Assembly (NCBI RefSeq): GCF_023734775.1
Contig: NZ_AP025732.1
Coordinates: 4,098,501-4,162,500, forward strand
Direction: 5' to 3'
DNA: 64,000 nucleotides
Origin: Nostoc cf. commune SO-36
Lineage (GTDB): Bacteria; Cyanobacteriota; Cyanobacteriia; Cyanobacteriales; Nostocaceae
The translations under genes were made by a program, and so were the position numbers. How positions within the stretch are numbered: position 1 is the stretch's first letter; each line of letters begins with the position of its first letter. Of this stretch, positions 18,653-28,837 are shown in pieces. Under the pieces are notes generated by a model. It did not search any database. It was not told the origin of the DNA and saw only the letters and a program-made list of their open reading frames with translations.

Positions 18653-19597
18653 CTAGTAGTTGTACTCTGGCTTGATATCTCGCAGCATCAGTTCATCAAG
18701 CGCTTGTCTGGGTGTGATTTCGCCTTGCAGTAAGCGATAAACTTGCTCGGTAATTGGGACAGCGATGTTTTGTTGCTTGGCTCGTTGCATCAAAACCCGG
18801 CAAGTGTTTACTCCTTCAGCAGTTCCTTGTAAATTTGCGAGAGTTTCTGTAAGTGACTTGCCACCAGCTAGCTGATAGCCGACCTGGTAATTGCGACTTA
18901 AGGGACTATTGCAAGTTGCTAACAGATCCCCTAGACCTGATAAACCATAAAATGTTTCCATCTTTGCACCCCAGTTGTTGCCGATGCGAACCATTTCTGT
19001 AAGTCCACGGGTGACTAAAGCAGCTTTGGCATTGGTTCCCAGTTGTAAACCATCGCACACACCAGCTGCGATCGCAATCACATTTTTCAGTGTTCCTCCC
19101 AATTCCACCCCCAAAGGATCGGGATTGGTATATACCCGGAAACGATGAGAAGAAAATACTAACTGCACTACTTCCGCAGCTGTGGGAATGTTACTGGCTA
19201 CCACCGTGGCTGCTGGTAATTGCATTTGAATTTCTTTTGATAAATTTGGCCCAGATAAAACAACCACTGGATGATTAGGGAATATTTGTTGCCAAATTTG
19301 TGAAGGCGTGCAGGTGGTTTGGGGATCTAAGCCTTTCGTCGCTGTGACAAAAATTGTCTCTGGAGAAAGGGGGAAAGACTGGACTTGGGAAGCAACATCT
19401 CTCACACCAATCATTGAGATAGCGGACAGGACTATTTGGACATCTTTTAAAACTGCTTCGATTTGGGAACCTTGACGCGACCACACGCGCACCTGATGAC
19501 CATTTGCAGCAGCGAGATTTGCGAGAGATGCACCCCAAGCACCTGCACCAAGAATTGCAACGGAAAGTTTTGTGTTGGAGTACATCTGCTCACTCAT
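18653..19597 (-). CDS. gpsA: Glycerol-3-phosphate dehydrogenase [NAD(P)+]
   Basis: A 314-residue enzyme reducing dihydroxyacetone phosphate to sn-glycerol 3-phosphate for membrane lipid synthesis. The N-terminal Rossmann loop is VAILGAGAWGASLA. It also has ATKGLD, GPNLSKEI, the catalytic-domain segment LGGTLKNVIAIAAGVCDGL with the active lysine, GLSGLGDLLATC and the C-terminal TAEGV. Length is normal for the cyanobacterial form and no motif is missing. lipA lies 19 bp upstream on the same strand, so they may form an operon. Confidence 0.93.
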   Translation of the reverse strand: MSEQMYSNTKLSVAILGAGAWGASLANLAAANGHQVRVWSRQGSQIEAVLKDVQIVLSAISMIGVRDVASQVQSFPLSPETIFVTATKGLDPQTTCTPSQIWQQIFPNHPVVVLSGPNLSKEIQMQLPAATVVASNIPTAAEVVQLVFSSHRFRVYTNPDPLGVELGGTLKNVIAIAAGVCDGLQLGTNAKAALVTRGLTEMVRIGNNWGAKMETFYGLSGLGDLLATCNSPLSRNYQVGYQLAGGKSLTETLANLQGTAEGVNTCRVLMQRAKQQNIAVPITEQVYRLLQGEITPRQALDELMLRDIKPEYNY

Positions 19598-19616
19598 AAC
19601 TCCTAATTCCTAACTC

Positions 19617-20495
19617 CTAACTTTTGAGCGTGGATAACGTTTCATTAATTCCCTGACTTGTTTCTGCATGATATGAGCTTCTTGTCAATGGCGAAGAAAC
19701 AACTTGTAAAAATCCGATTTCTTCCCCGAATGCCTTCCAGTCAGCAAATTGTTCTGGGTTGACAAATTCGTTTACCTGCAAATGTTTTTGACTGGGTTGG
19801 AGGTATTGCCCAATGGTCAAAATGTCACAATCGACAGTTCGCAAGTCTTGCATGACTTGGCGGATTTCGGCATCAGTTTCACCGAGTCCAACCATGATGC
19901 CGGATTTAGTGTATGTACTAGGAGAAAGTTGACGAGTGCGCTGTAATAATTCTAATGTGCGATCGTAGTTTCCTTGGGGACGCACCCGGCGATATAGGCG
20001 TGGAACAGTTTCGGTATTGTGGTTTAAAACCTCTGGTGCAGCTTGTAGAATTAACTCCAGAGCATTCCAATTACCGCATAAGTCAGGAATTAGCACCTCA
20101 ATTGTGGTGTTGGGTGAAACAGAGTTAACAGCATCAATACACGCCATAAACTGAGATGCACCACCATCAAGTAAGTCATCTCGGTTTACAGAAGTGATGA
20201 CTACATGATTAAGGTTCAGGCGGTGAACAGCTTCCGCTAGTCGTGTAGGTTCTGTAGGGTCTAATGGTTTAGGTTTTTTCTCAAAATCAATATCACAGTA
20301 GGGACAAGCGCGTGTACAAGCGGGGCCCATAATCAAAAACGTGGCAGTCCCAGCGTTGAAGCATTCACCAATATTCGGACAGGACGCTTCCTCGCAAACT
20401 GTATTGAGGGCTAAATCCCGCAAAATTTCTTTAACGTTACCAATGCGCTCAAGCTGAGGTGCTTTCACCCGCAACCAGTCTGGTTTTACAGTCAC
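19617..20495 (-). CDS. lipA: Lipoyl synthase
   Basis: A 292-residue radical SAM enzyme that inserts two sulfurs into octanoyl groups on lipoyl domains. The auxiliary cluster cysteines are in [12 protein letters not shown] and the radical SAM cluster cysteines in CTRACPYC. The downstream segments [33 protein letters not shown] and the C-terminal arginine-serine motif (PLTRSSYHA) are all present. It is full length. It is the last core gene before the tRNA-Pro that serves as the transposon target. Confidence 0.95.
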   Translation of the reverse strand: MTVKPDWLRVKAPQLERIGNVKEILRDLALNTVCEEASCPNIGECFNAGTATFLIMGPACTRACPYCDIDFEKKPKPLDPTEPTRLAEAVHRLNLNHVVITSVNRDDLLDGGASQFMACIDAVNSVSPNTTIEVLIPDLCGNWNALELILQAAPEVLNHNTETVPRLYRRVRPQGNYDRTLELLQRTRQLSPSTYTKSGIMVGLGETDAEIRQVMQDLRTVDCDILTIGQYLQPSQKHLQVNEFVNPEQFADWKAFGEEIGFLQVVSSPLTRSSYHAETSQGINETLSTLKS

Positions 20496-20631
20496 AATCC
20501 GCTTTTACCACTAGAGTTATACAAATTTAATCGTAGCAAGCAAAGCCTTTGATGAAGCGATCGCATATAAATGTAATTCTGATATTTGCCACTGGTTATG
20601 ATATTCTTGATTTACAATGCCATTTTTATGG

Positions 20632-20705
20632 CGGGATGTGGCGCAGCTTGGTAGCGCACTTCGTTCGGGACGAAGGGGCCGCTGGTTCGAATCCAGTCAT
20701 CCCGA
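20632..20705 (+). tRNA. tRNA-Pro (anticodon CGG)
   Basis: A 74-nt cloverleaf. The acceptor CGGGATG pairs with CATCCCG, the anticodon stem CTTCG/CGAAG encloses TTCGGGA (anticodon CGG), and the T loop is GGTTCGAATCC. CCA is not encoded. The gene is intact although it carries the CAST protospacer. The inferred PAM GTA is at 20651-20653 and the protospacer starts GCGCACTTCG at 20654. Confidence 0.95.
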
Positions 20706-20708
20706 TTG

Positions 20709-20713
20709 GTAGA
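20709..20713. repeat. 5-bp target site duplication (left copy)
   Basis: GTAGA here and at 35096-35100 flank the CAST element, the duplication length made by Tn7-like transposases. Confidence 0.9.
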
Positions 20714-20835
20714 TGTCGAATAACTAATTATTTGTCGCCGTTAACAAATTAATGTCGTGATTAACGAATTAATATCTCTATTAACAAATTAATGTCATCA
20801 AAGTTGCTCTTGCAACCGTTAACAAATTAATGTCG
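20714..20835. other. CAST left end with TnsB-type binding repeats
   Basis: The terminal inverted repeat (20714-20737) is followed by TTAACAAATTAATGTCG at 20741-20757, a variant at 20761-20776, and further copies at 20781-20797 and 20819-20835. Tandem sites of this size and spacing are where TnsB binds Tn7-like ends. The stretch 20836-21030 to the homing crRNA has no gene. Confidence 0.88.
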
Positions 20836-21019
20836 CCGACTGTCTTTTTTGGAGCTGGTTCAAAATCAAGCTTCCCCAAAGTCTAATATAAACTTCATCC
20901 AGGTTCAAACCTGTGGTGTTTACAATATTGCTTAAAAAGCTTATATACCAAGGGCTATATATATCAACAAGCTGTTTAAAAACCTCCAGTTTTCAAGATG
21001 GACGTGGTTTAACTGCAAA

Positions 21020-21061
21020 TATTCAGGATAATCCCGAACGAATGTGCGCCTTTCAACCCTC
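21020..21061 (-). CRISPR. Delocalised homing crRNA (repeat fragment plus tRNA-matching spacer)
   Basis: On the minus strand a 12-nt repeat fragment GAGGGTTGAAAG (21061 to 21050) precedes a spacer that starts GCGCACATTCGTTCGGGA (21049 to 21032). The tRNA-Pro gene reads GCGCACTTCGTTCGGGA from 20654, right after a GTA PAM. The two agree except for one extra A. This is the arrangement described for V-K CAST homing spacers kept outside the main array. Confidence 0.85.
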
Positions 21062-21089
21062 TTAATAAAGTTGTACTTCATGAAATATT

Positions 21090-21267
21090 TGTTCAACCCA
21101 ACCTAACGAGATGGTTGTTGAAACTCTTTTTTCATGAAGTACATCAAAACCGTATCAACTTTCAACCCACCCCTAGCCGGGATGGTTGTTGAAACTTCCC
21201 AGCCAATTGAACTTTTTCTTGAACCTGGAGACTTTCAACCCACCCTAGCCGGGATGGTTGTTGAAAC
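21090..21267 (-). CRISPR. Short V-K CRISPR array, three repeats
   Basis: On the minus strand repeats start GTTTCAACAACCATCCCGGC and end GGTGGGTTGAAAG. R1 is 21232-21267 (36 bp), R2 21159-21195 (37 bp), and R3 about 21090-21124 is degenerate. Spacers are 36 bp (21196-21231) and 34 bp (21125-21158). The repeat matches the published ShCAST repeat as I remember it. The degenerate last repeat is normal at the distal end of an array. Confidence 0.92.
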
Positions 21268-21466
21268 TCGACCCGTCTAGTACCCTTGTTTTGCAAGCTG
21301 TCCACAAACACTTTTGTCAGTCTGCTTTGAAGCATGTCCAACTGAAAATTCAAAAACTAAATTAACTGACAGTCTGATTTCTGAATTTACTGCTGGACAA
21401 AGGTTTTCAGTTTTTGGCGGGAGTCCAGGTATTTTGCCCACGCTTTGCCTTGCCAAAAAATATTTG

Positions 21467-21815
21467 AGAGGGTTCCCCCGACGAAGAGGGTGATTCAGTA
21501 ACCACCACTGCGGTAAACCGCACCGTTACGAAAACGGCTAGGGCAAAAAGCCTTACTCTTTATTGCTGGGAGCGCACCTTTCCCTATTTTGCTATCCTTG
21601 TATAAACTTCTTTTTTCGTTGCTGAACAGGTCGGAAAATAATTGGTTTATCCAAGTTACAAAAAAAGGCATATCCTGTCTAGTTAAGCTAGACAGCAGCA
21701 TCAAGAGCGGGCAGTTACCAGGGTCAGAAAGCATAACAGTCTTCCAACTGTCAAACTAACCCAGATTTTTCGCAATACAGAGGCTGTAAACAGTATGAAT
21801 TGCGGCGCTGTTATT
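21467..21815 (-). ncRNA. tracrRNA of the V-K CAST
   Basis: Between cas12k and the array, the minus strand carries blocks that I recognise from the ShCAST tracrRNA, in the same order: CAGCGCCGCAATTCAT, GCTTTCTGACCCTGGTA, GATGCTGCTGTC, GGTGCGCTCCCAGCAATA, GGTTACTGAATCACC and GGGGGAACCCTC. The 5' end is near 21815; the 3' boundary is uncertain and may extend past 21467 toward the array. A segment of about 92 nt (21579-21670) between GACAGGATA and GGTGCGCTCC has no counterpart in the ShCAST molecule as I recall it. A 79-codon open frame across this region is not a gene. Confidence 0.85.
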
Positions 21816-21849
21816 TTTCATATTAAGTTTTCAAGGTTCAATATTTTAT

Positions 21850-23786
21850 TTAGATTGATGAAGTAATTCTGCATTGATAAGCAAATAAAGCTAAATCCCT
21901 TGCTTGCTCTTGTGGACTACCTCTAATTGCTTGCTGTTGTGTTTCAATAGAGATTCCAACTTTTGCGGCTTGATTTTGGATATTCTCAATCAATCTTCCA
22001 TAACTCCAGTTATGTACTTGTCGTCGGTACTCTTTGGCGTAATTCTTTTGACCTTCGATAAAACCGGGTATTTTTTTCTCAGCTTTGAAGAGAACTTCGC
22101 TTTGAATAATTTCCCGCATATCACCAAGCTTTGGTATAACAATACTTCCAGCAGAGTATACTTTTGCAATTTCCACAATTTTTGTGGCTAGTAACCTGTC
22201 TAAATATTGTCCTAACTCGGATTCGCCAAAATCGTTTGGCGCAAACTGTTTTTGAGATTTGTGACGTTCGTGAGAAGAGCGTTGTTTTTGCTGTCGTTGA
22301 CGGTTAAGTAAGTTGTAATTATCACCTAGTAGCTGCTTAACGCTGCGATAAACGAGGACTTTGTTATTAGCTGCATCAAAAACAGCAATGGTTACAGGTT
22401 TTTCTAAACCAAGGCTAACACCAACTAGAATATTCGATTTACCTTCATATAAGGGTTTACTGGGACGAGGAAAGGGTGTATTAATTATAGTAAGTGTAGA
22501 TTGTTTACGGATGACATCATCTTTCTGTTGAGGTTTGAGTTTGCCTTTCTCTTCGGTTTTTACTAACTTATTCTTAATATCTGCTGTTTTTTCTTCAATA
22601 ACTTGTTGAGTTCCTTCAACAGTCCACATGCGAGTATCAAGAGAGCAAAAAAGAACTAAACGGTGTACGTTCCAAGGTTTTTCTTTACCTTCTTGCTCTA
22701 ACCAAGATATTCGTCCAGTACGTAAAGTAAATAAGCTACTGGAATGTTGTTTTTTACCTTTACGTTTAGTTTCTTGGTCTTCTAGAAAGCGATGAAATAA
22801 ATGAAGGTGTCTTTTGTCACAATATATTTCAAACTTAAGCTTTCCCAACCCGTTAAAACAAACAAAAAGTCTTTTCTTATCGTTGATTTCCATTTAATGT
22901 CCTCAGTAGTTTCATAAACTACTGGGAAAGGAATAGAACTCGATTTTCTTAGAAGGTTGGCTTGCCACGATTTAGCTTCCTTTTCATCGTGGGTAACTTG
23001 CTGAACTGCTTGTTCTAGGGTCTCTAGCCATTTTTCACCAGTTAAATCTCGTCCTTTAGGAACTCGGCTTGTTAATTGGATTTTCAGCCGTTCAATTTCT
23101 ATTTCTTTTTCTTTTTTTCGTCTTTGTTTGGTGTATTGTTCGAGGTCTTCTTCAACAAAACTTACCTGACAATTATTTTTCAGGAGGTAGACTAAGGCAC
23201 ATCTTGTCAGAGCATCTTCTGTTTGACGATAAGCTTCAAATAGACGGCTTGGTTTAATAGTTACAACTTTATCTGGTCTATCAGCTTTTCCATCTTTAGG
23301 CTTCCTGCTTCTTCTGCCTCTCACCTTATGATTTGTCTCATGAGTTTGATGTGTTGCAAATGAAGCTAATATTTCAGTTGATTTTGTTCTGATATTTTCT
23401 AAACTTGATTTACTTTCTTGCTCAAGTTCTACATCAGTTTTGAGCATTTCTAACCATCGCTCTTTCCCTTCAATTTTAAGCTGTCGCCGCCTATTTAAAG
23501 CCAACCAAGATTTGTATATATACGTAACCAAAGTGATTGCAGGCGTATAAAAACGACCTGGTTGACCTATAAATGGTTCTTGGGTTTTGAGAGAATCACA
23601 CAATTCTTTGATCACAGTTTTGGGAACTTTTGCAGTTTTGACCCATATCTCGAATTCAGAATGTTTTCCTAATCGTTCCAATATTTCATTAACTAAGGGC
23701 GTATTTTTCTCTGCCATGAATTCCCAAAGATGGCGGAGGGTTTCGTCATCTGCAACTAGGCGACATTGAATCGTGATTACGCTCAT
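21850..23786 (-). pseudogene. cas12k: Cas12k, one frameshift near the middle
   Basis: The pseudo-nuclease that guides V-K transposition. The N-terminal half (about 298 codons) begins MSVITIQCRLVADDETLRHL and shows NTPLVNEILERLGKH, YIYKSWLALNRR and RVPKGRDLTGEKWLETL. The C-terminal half (about 347 codons) has SSLFTLRTGRISWLE, ILVGVSLGLEKPVTIAVFD, LLGDNYNLLNRQRQ and IVIPKLGDMREI, with the RuvC acidic residues degenerate as usual for Cas12k. The halves meet in different frames at about 22881-22893. One missing A in TGGAAATCAAC would join them into about 645 residues, the family length. As read, no functional Cas12k is made unless by slippage or if this is a base-calling error. Confidence 0.92.
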
Positions 23787-23845
23787 AGATGCACGTAAGT
23801 ATTGTTGTAATCAATAACCCAATTCAATTATGAGCTTAATCACGC

Positions 23846-23871
23846 AATAGCGCAAGCGCTAAATAGCGCAA
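23846..23871. promoter_or_regulatory. Direct-repeat operator candidate between cas12k and its regulator
   Basis: AATAGCGCAA occurs at 23846-23855 and 23862-23871, 16 bp apart, in the 144-bp divergent promoter region. Spacing near one and a half helical turns and the divergent position suit a ribbon-helix-helix repressor that controls cas12k and itself. Confidence 0.55.
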
Positions 23872-23930
23872 ATATATTTTTGTTAATATACTGTGCAAAA
23901 ATTAAGCCCGGACAGGGACTTGGTGCTGGG

Positions 23931-24092
23931 ATGACTGAAGAAACACGAGAAGTTAGGGGAAGAATCCCTAAAGAGTTAAAAATTGCATTTGAGATTGCCT
24001 GCGCTCGTTTGGAAGTAACCCAGACCGCAGCGCTGGAAGATGCTATTAAGGATTGGTTGAAAAAACAAGAGTCTGCATCTGCTGAGAAATAG
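23931..24092 (+). CDS. Ribbon-helix-helix (Arc/CopG-like) CAST regulator
   Basis: A 53-residue protein starting MTEETREVRGRIPKELK. The strand REVRGRIP, helix LKIAFEIACARLEVT and helix QTAALEDAIKDWLKKQ form a classic ribbon-helix-helix fold. The ATG at 23931 is preferred over upstream in-frame codons because it begins exactly at the fold. It is divergent from cas12k. V-K elements carry small MerR-type (CvkR) or Arc-type regulators at this position that repress cas12k, so the same role is inferred. It is intact. Confidence 0.82.
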   Translation: MTEETREVRGRIPKELKIAFEIACARLEVTQTAALEDAIKDWLKKQESASAEK

Positions 24093-24165
24093 AGTTGGCT
24101 TGGAAGTCTTGACTCTACTGCTAATCACCTAATATTTGGTGATGATTTCTGGATCTAGCCTGTAA

Positions 24166-25867
24166 CCCACCTTCCGCATCCCAAGTGTCACAAACGGAAA
24201 TTACTGAGAAAAAAAAGGTACGTAAGAATAAAAACAGACATCTGAAAGCAAAAAAGATATTTGAGCTACCATGAATCACCAAAAATGCCATCAAAACTTA
24301 TTCTCAATAAGCAGCAATAACAATTGATGGCAGATAGATTCGGATGAGATAAATAAATGAAGATGTTAAAAGCTGAAATCATAAATTAGAATAATGAATT
24401 GAAGTAAATAAACTAGATTTTTGACACAGGAAATTAGAGCTATAAATCAAAACGATTAGCTCATGTAAACGGCTATACTAAATTAATAGAGAGGAAAATT
24501 ATGTGATTAATTGATAATAGCGGAGACAATCATCTGGTAAAAGATTCAGGATAAAATCCCTATCTTGAGTCAAATTAGAAACGTGTTTTTCGTCTTGATT
24601 GCATCTGCCTCACAAGCAAATTTATCTTGTGATAACTTTTTTAACTCCTGAATAGCTTTTGACTCTGCCTTGATAATTTTTTGGGAGAGTTTACGCAGGT
24701 CTGATTCTCTTCTATCTTGGCTTTGTACTACCAACCATCTTTGTTCTATTTCTCCATAAGTAACTGTTTTTGAAACAAATCTATATCCTGGCAAATTACT
24801 ATCGATAAATTCCAATTCTGGTAATGTTGATATTAGTGATTGTGCGGTTTTGATACTTAATGGCACTCGACATAACCAGCGTAATTCCGACATCAATTTC
24901 AGATTTGATTCTGTATATAAGGCGCAGTCTGCAACTATGAGACTGTTAACTTGTAATTGTTTTTGATACTCAACTGCTATTTTTCCGAAACATGATGAGT
25001 CCGATTGGTTTCCTGATGCTAATCCCCATCTCCTGAACATATTAGTTCTATGATAAATTGTTTTAAATCTGGTCTATGATCTCTTGAATAACCGTAAGTG
25101 ATGGTAATTTCTTTTGGTGATTTTACCGCTAACTCTTCTAGGTCTTGGGTATTTCTTGATTCTTGATTCTCAAATATCACTTCTGGTAAGCTGGTATTGT
25201 ATTCCCCATGCACGTGCATTGAGGATGAATCTAGATGTGATGTTGACAGTGATACATTAAATTTTTTGGCTGCTTTTAATGCGATGATAAAAAATATTGT
25301 ATCCAGTCCTTTTATAAATAGTTTATCCATGACTCTCCCCAATTTATCATCATTGAGATATTCTGGTTTTACTCCTGCTCCTATTAAATGTTCACAAGCT
25401 ATTGTTTCAAAATATTTTGGAAACATATATAGAGGTTTGGATACAAATCCTAGTCCGTTCAATATCATAGCTTTAACTACATGACCTGGACTGACTTTTT
25501 CTCCTTTCTCTTCACCTATTAATTCATTAATTATTTCTACCAATCCTATCGCGTCTATTATTCCTGCTACTATTCCTAAATGGTCTATGTTCTGAATTTA
25601 AATGTCTTCCGCATTCAACATTACAACACCATTCTCCACAACTTCTGTTGCAATTCTCTCATTTATGTTTTTGTTATCAATTATTTTTAACTATGAAGTT
25701 TTCTCTTGCTTCTGTCTTCATCACACAACTTTCTCTTCTCGCTAAATCACCAGACTTAATACTACTTATTCTCATTAAGTCTGTTAAATTTTGAATCTAA
25801 CTTAGTTTCTGTGTACTACTCTGTCCACTTTTTGTTGATGTGTGACAGTTGGGGTGCGGAAGGTGGG
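24166..25867 (-). mobile_element. IS1634-like insertion sequence, inactivated
   Basis: Terminal inverted repeats CCCACCTTCCGCATCCCAAG at the left and its near-complement at the right, both extending to TGTCACA, bound about 1.7 kb. The single transposase gene is disrupted. I see no clear target duplication, so one edge may be off by a few bases. Confidence 0.8.
24570..25621 (-). pseudogene. IS1634-family transposase remnant
   Basis: The N-terminus reads M-L-N-A-E-D-I-stop-I-Q-N-I-D-H-L-G-I-V, so a CAA-to-TAA change (about 25599) cuts the reading after seven residues. The frame then runs through GDAIGLVEIINE and YSRDHRPDLKQFIIELICSGDGD, and shifts at about 25030 into NQSDSSCFGKIAVEYQKQL and VADCALYTESNLKLM. 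The gene ends early at 24570, well short of the usual ~550 residues, so the C-terminal catalytic part is gone. It cannot encode an active enzyme. Confidence 0.82.
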
Positions 25868-28237
25868 CTCCAAGGGCTTTTCACTGAGCGCGTCGATTCC
25901 ATATTCAGCCCTTGGGCGAATGATGTCTATGACCTTACTTGATCTGAGTAACACATTTAGTCACGATTCATGACTATATTAAAGATATTATGAGCCACGA
26001 TGTATGTAGAAAAGCAGTGTGATCGCTGATTATCGCTCAGGTATTATTTGCATCTTGAATAACAAGGGTAATATTATTTTTTTGTGCGTAGGCATAACTA
26101 GGTGTTAAGTTAAAAAACTAACTAGTAAAATAGCAAGCAATGAGCAATGAAGCTAATACCTGCCGTAAGTATGTTGAGCCAAAACTAAGAGATGCAGGGT
26201 GGGAAAAAGAGCCTCACGATTATACTGAGCAGTATTACTTCACTAATGGCAAAATTCGCCCCAAAAACAAGCGTCAACCTCGTGGTGAACGAAAATTTAC
26301 AGATTATTTGCTGCTGTATAACGGAGAATTTCCCTTAGCGGTAGTAGAGGCGAAAAGGAAACACAAAACTCCTGATGAGGGACTGGAACAAGCAATAGAC
26401 TATGCCAATCTTCTAGGGGTGAAGTTTGCTTATTCCACTAACGGACAAGGAATTGTAGAGTTTGATTTCATCACGGGTAAGCAGTCTGATGTGATGGAAT
26501 CGTTTCCCAGTCCTGATGAACTTTGGCGACGATTAACTGGGGAAGCGAAGGAGCAAATTAGAACAGACATAGCAGAAAAACTGTTAACCCCGTTTTATCC
26601 AATTCCAGATAAACCACTGCGCTACATCAACGAAATGCTATTAATGCTGCACTAGCCGCAATTTTCAAAGGTCAAAAGCGCCTATTGCTAACAATGGCAA
26701 CGGGAACGGGTAAAACTACTGTTGCTTTCCAAATAGCTTGGAAACTGTCAAGTTTGGAGTGGAATACTTCTGGAGAATCTCGTTCTCCTAGAATTCTGTT
26801 TTTGGCAGATCGGAATATTTTGGTAGATGATCCCATGAATAAGGATTTTTCTACCTTTAATCAAGAGAAAATTTACAAAATTCAGGGGGAAGCGAAAAAA
26901 GGACGTGATCTCTACTTTGCTATTTATCAAGCTATTGGTGATACACAATATAGCTTTGGACTTTACAGAGAATATAATCCTGATTATTTTGACTTGATTA
27001 TTGTTGATGAGTGTCACCGAGGTAGCGCCAGGGATGAAAGTAACTGGCGACAAATTCTAGAACATTTTGAACCTGCGTATCAGTTAGGACTTACAGCAAC
27101 ACCCCTACGCGATGATAATGTTGATACCTATCGCTACTTTGGCAATCCCCTTTACACATATTCCCTCAAACAAGGGATTGATGATGGTTTCTTAGCTCCC
27201 TATAGAGTTTATCGAATTACTACCCGTTCCGATCGCCAAGGATGGCGACCTAACGCTGGAGAGATTGACCACTATGGAAGAACAATTCCCAATGAAGTTT
27301 ATCTCACTCCAGACTTTGAGCAGAAATTGGTGAGAGAAGCACGGACAAAGGCGATCGCACAACACATCACTGATTTTTTGAGAAGTGGCGATCGCTATGC
27401 CAAAACTATTGTCTTTTGCGTGGATGAGGAACACGTTAAGGCAATGATCAAGGAATTACGCAATCTCAACAGCGATATCACCAGAACAAATCCTGACTAT
27501 ATCACTCGCATTACCTCTGATGCTCGTCATGTTGGTAAGGGACATCTCTACAAATTTAAAGATGTCTTAGATGAAACTCACATTATTGCTGTAACTTATA
27601 AATTGCTAACAACAGGGGTAGATATTCCCACCTGTAAAAATGTTGTGCTTGCCCGTGTTATTCGTTCAATGACAGACTTCAAACAGATTATTGGGCGGGG
27701 AACCCGTGTACGAGAAGAACGGGGTAAACGGTCTTTTAATATACTCGACTACACCAATAGCACGGTGTTGTTTGAAGATAGAGATTTTGACGGGGAACCC
27801 GCCCTTATTAATGAATCAGAGATAGATGATGATGGGCAAATACTCTCTGAACATGAAGAGGAATTAGAGTCAGCAGATTTAGAAGAAGAAACAGACGACT
27901 TGGAAGACGATGAAAGGTCTGGATTTCCGGGACTTCCAGATGATGATGACATACCACCTCGGAAATATTACGCTGACGGGGGAAGCGAAGAGATTGTTGA
28001 AGAAAAAATTTATGATTTAAATCCAGATAATCAACTGCGCTTGTCTCGATTAATTGACTACACCAGAGAACAAGTTCGCATCCTATATCGTTCCACTATA
28101 GAAATACAGCAACACTGGGCAGATCCAGAACAGCGTTCAGAAATTATTGATTTGTTGGCGGATAGGGATATTGATTTTGATGAGTTAAAACAAGTTAAGT
28201 AGGTGGGCGGGAAAATTTATAACTATGTAACGAAAAT

Positions 28238-28807
28238 TTAACCAGAGGAATTAGAGTCAAATTTAATACGTTGTGTACTGTAGTTGCCTTTTTCTCCCCT
28301 AGCTTTAACGCCATCCATCACGGCGTAAGCGAGGTCTAACTCGTCATCAAATATTTGCCCACATAGTTCGTCTTTTTTAAGGTGCTGCCACTCCAATTCA
28401 ATTGGGTTCATCTCGGAGCAGTATGCGGGCAAGAAAAAGATGTACAAACCCATGTTTTCCCACTTTGACCATAACTTTTGCACTTCAAGACATCGGTGTA
28501 TCGATCCGTTATCCTGCACAATTACCCTAGTGCGTCCAGTTTTTTGAGCTTCAGTCGCTTCAATCTCCATCATTTCGATGTACGATTTACGACTAATCCC
28601 ACCAATAACCAGACCGTAAACAAAGCTGATTAAAGGTTGAAGAAAGCCGATAATACTTAATCTCCGTCCACGATGCTTAGTTTGCTCTAAGCGTTTTTGC
28701 TCACCTTTGAAGTAATAGGTGTAACCTGGTTCGCTCCATACACAAAACCCTGATTCATCTAGATACTTTAGGTCTATTTCTCCAGCCGCAGCAGATAATT
28801 CCAACAT
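28238..28807 (-). CDS. IS630 transposase OrfB (DDE catalytic part)
   Basis: 189 residues carrying the DDE triad region: LKYLDESGF (first Asp), VIVQDNGSIH (second Asp) and SEMNPIELEWQHLKK (Glu). It should be expressed by -1 frameshifting from OrfA at the run of seven A and five G at 28889-28900 (read on the minus strand), since an identical run is kept in the second copy. The ATG at 28807 is probably not the true start. The integrase fold looks complete. Confidence 0.85.
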   Translation of the reverse strand: MLELSAAAGEIDLKYLDESGFCVWSEPGYTYYFKGEQKRLEQTKHRGRRLSIIGFLQPLISFVYGLVIGGISRKSYIEMMEIEATEAQKTGRTRVIVQDNGSIHRCLEVQKLWSKWENMGLYIFFLPAYCSEMNPIELEWQHLKKDELCGQIFDDELDLAYAVMDGVKARGEKGNYSTQRIKFDSNSSG

Positions 28808-28837
28808 ATCTAGGACTGAAGAGTTTGTTTGCTCGTG

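Noticed and set aside
18493..18675. Small plus-strand gene upstream of gpsA
   Set aside because: TTG start, no ribosome site, no recognisable fold, and it overlaps the gpsA 3' end.
20549..20752. 67-codon open frame over the tRNA region
   Set aside because: It contains the whole tRNA-Pro gene and crosses the transposon boundary.
21495..21734. 79-codon minus-strand open frame between cas12k and the array
   Set aside because: It lies entirely inside the tracrRNA and has no protein family resemblance.
24166..25867. IS1634-like element as functional CAST cargo
   Set aside because: Its transposase has a nonsense codon near the start, a frameshift and a missing C-terminus, so it is a passive relic.
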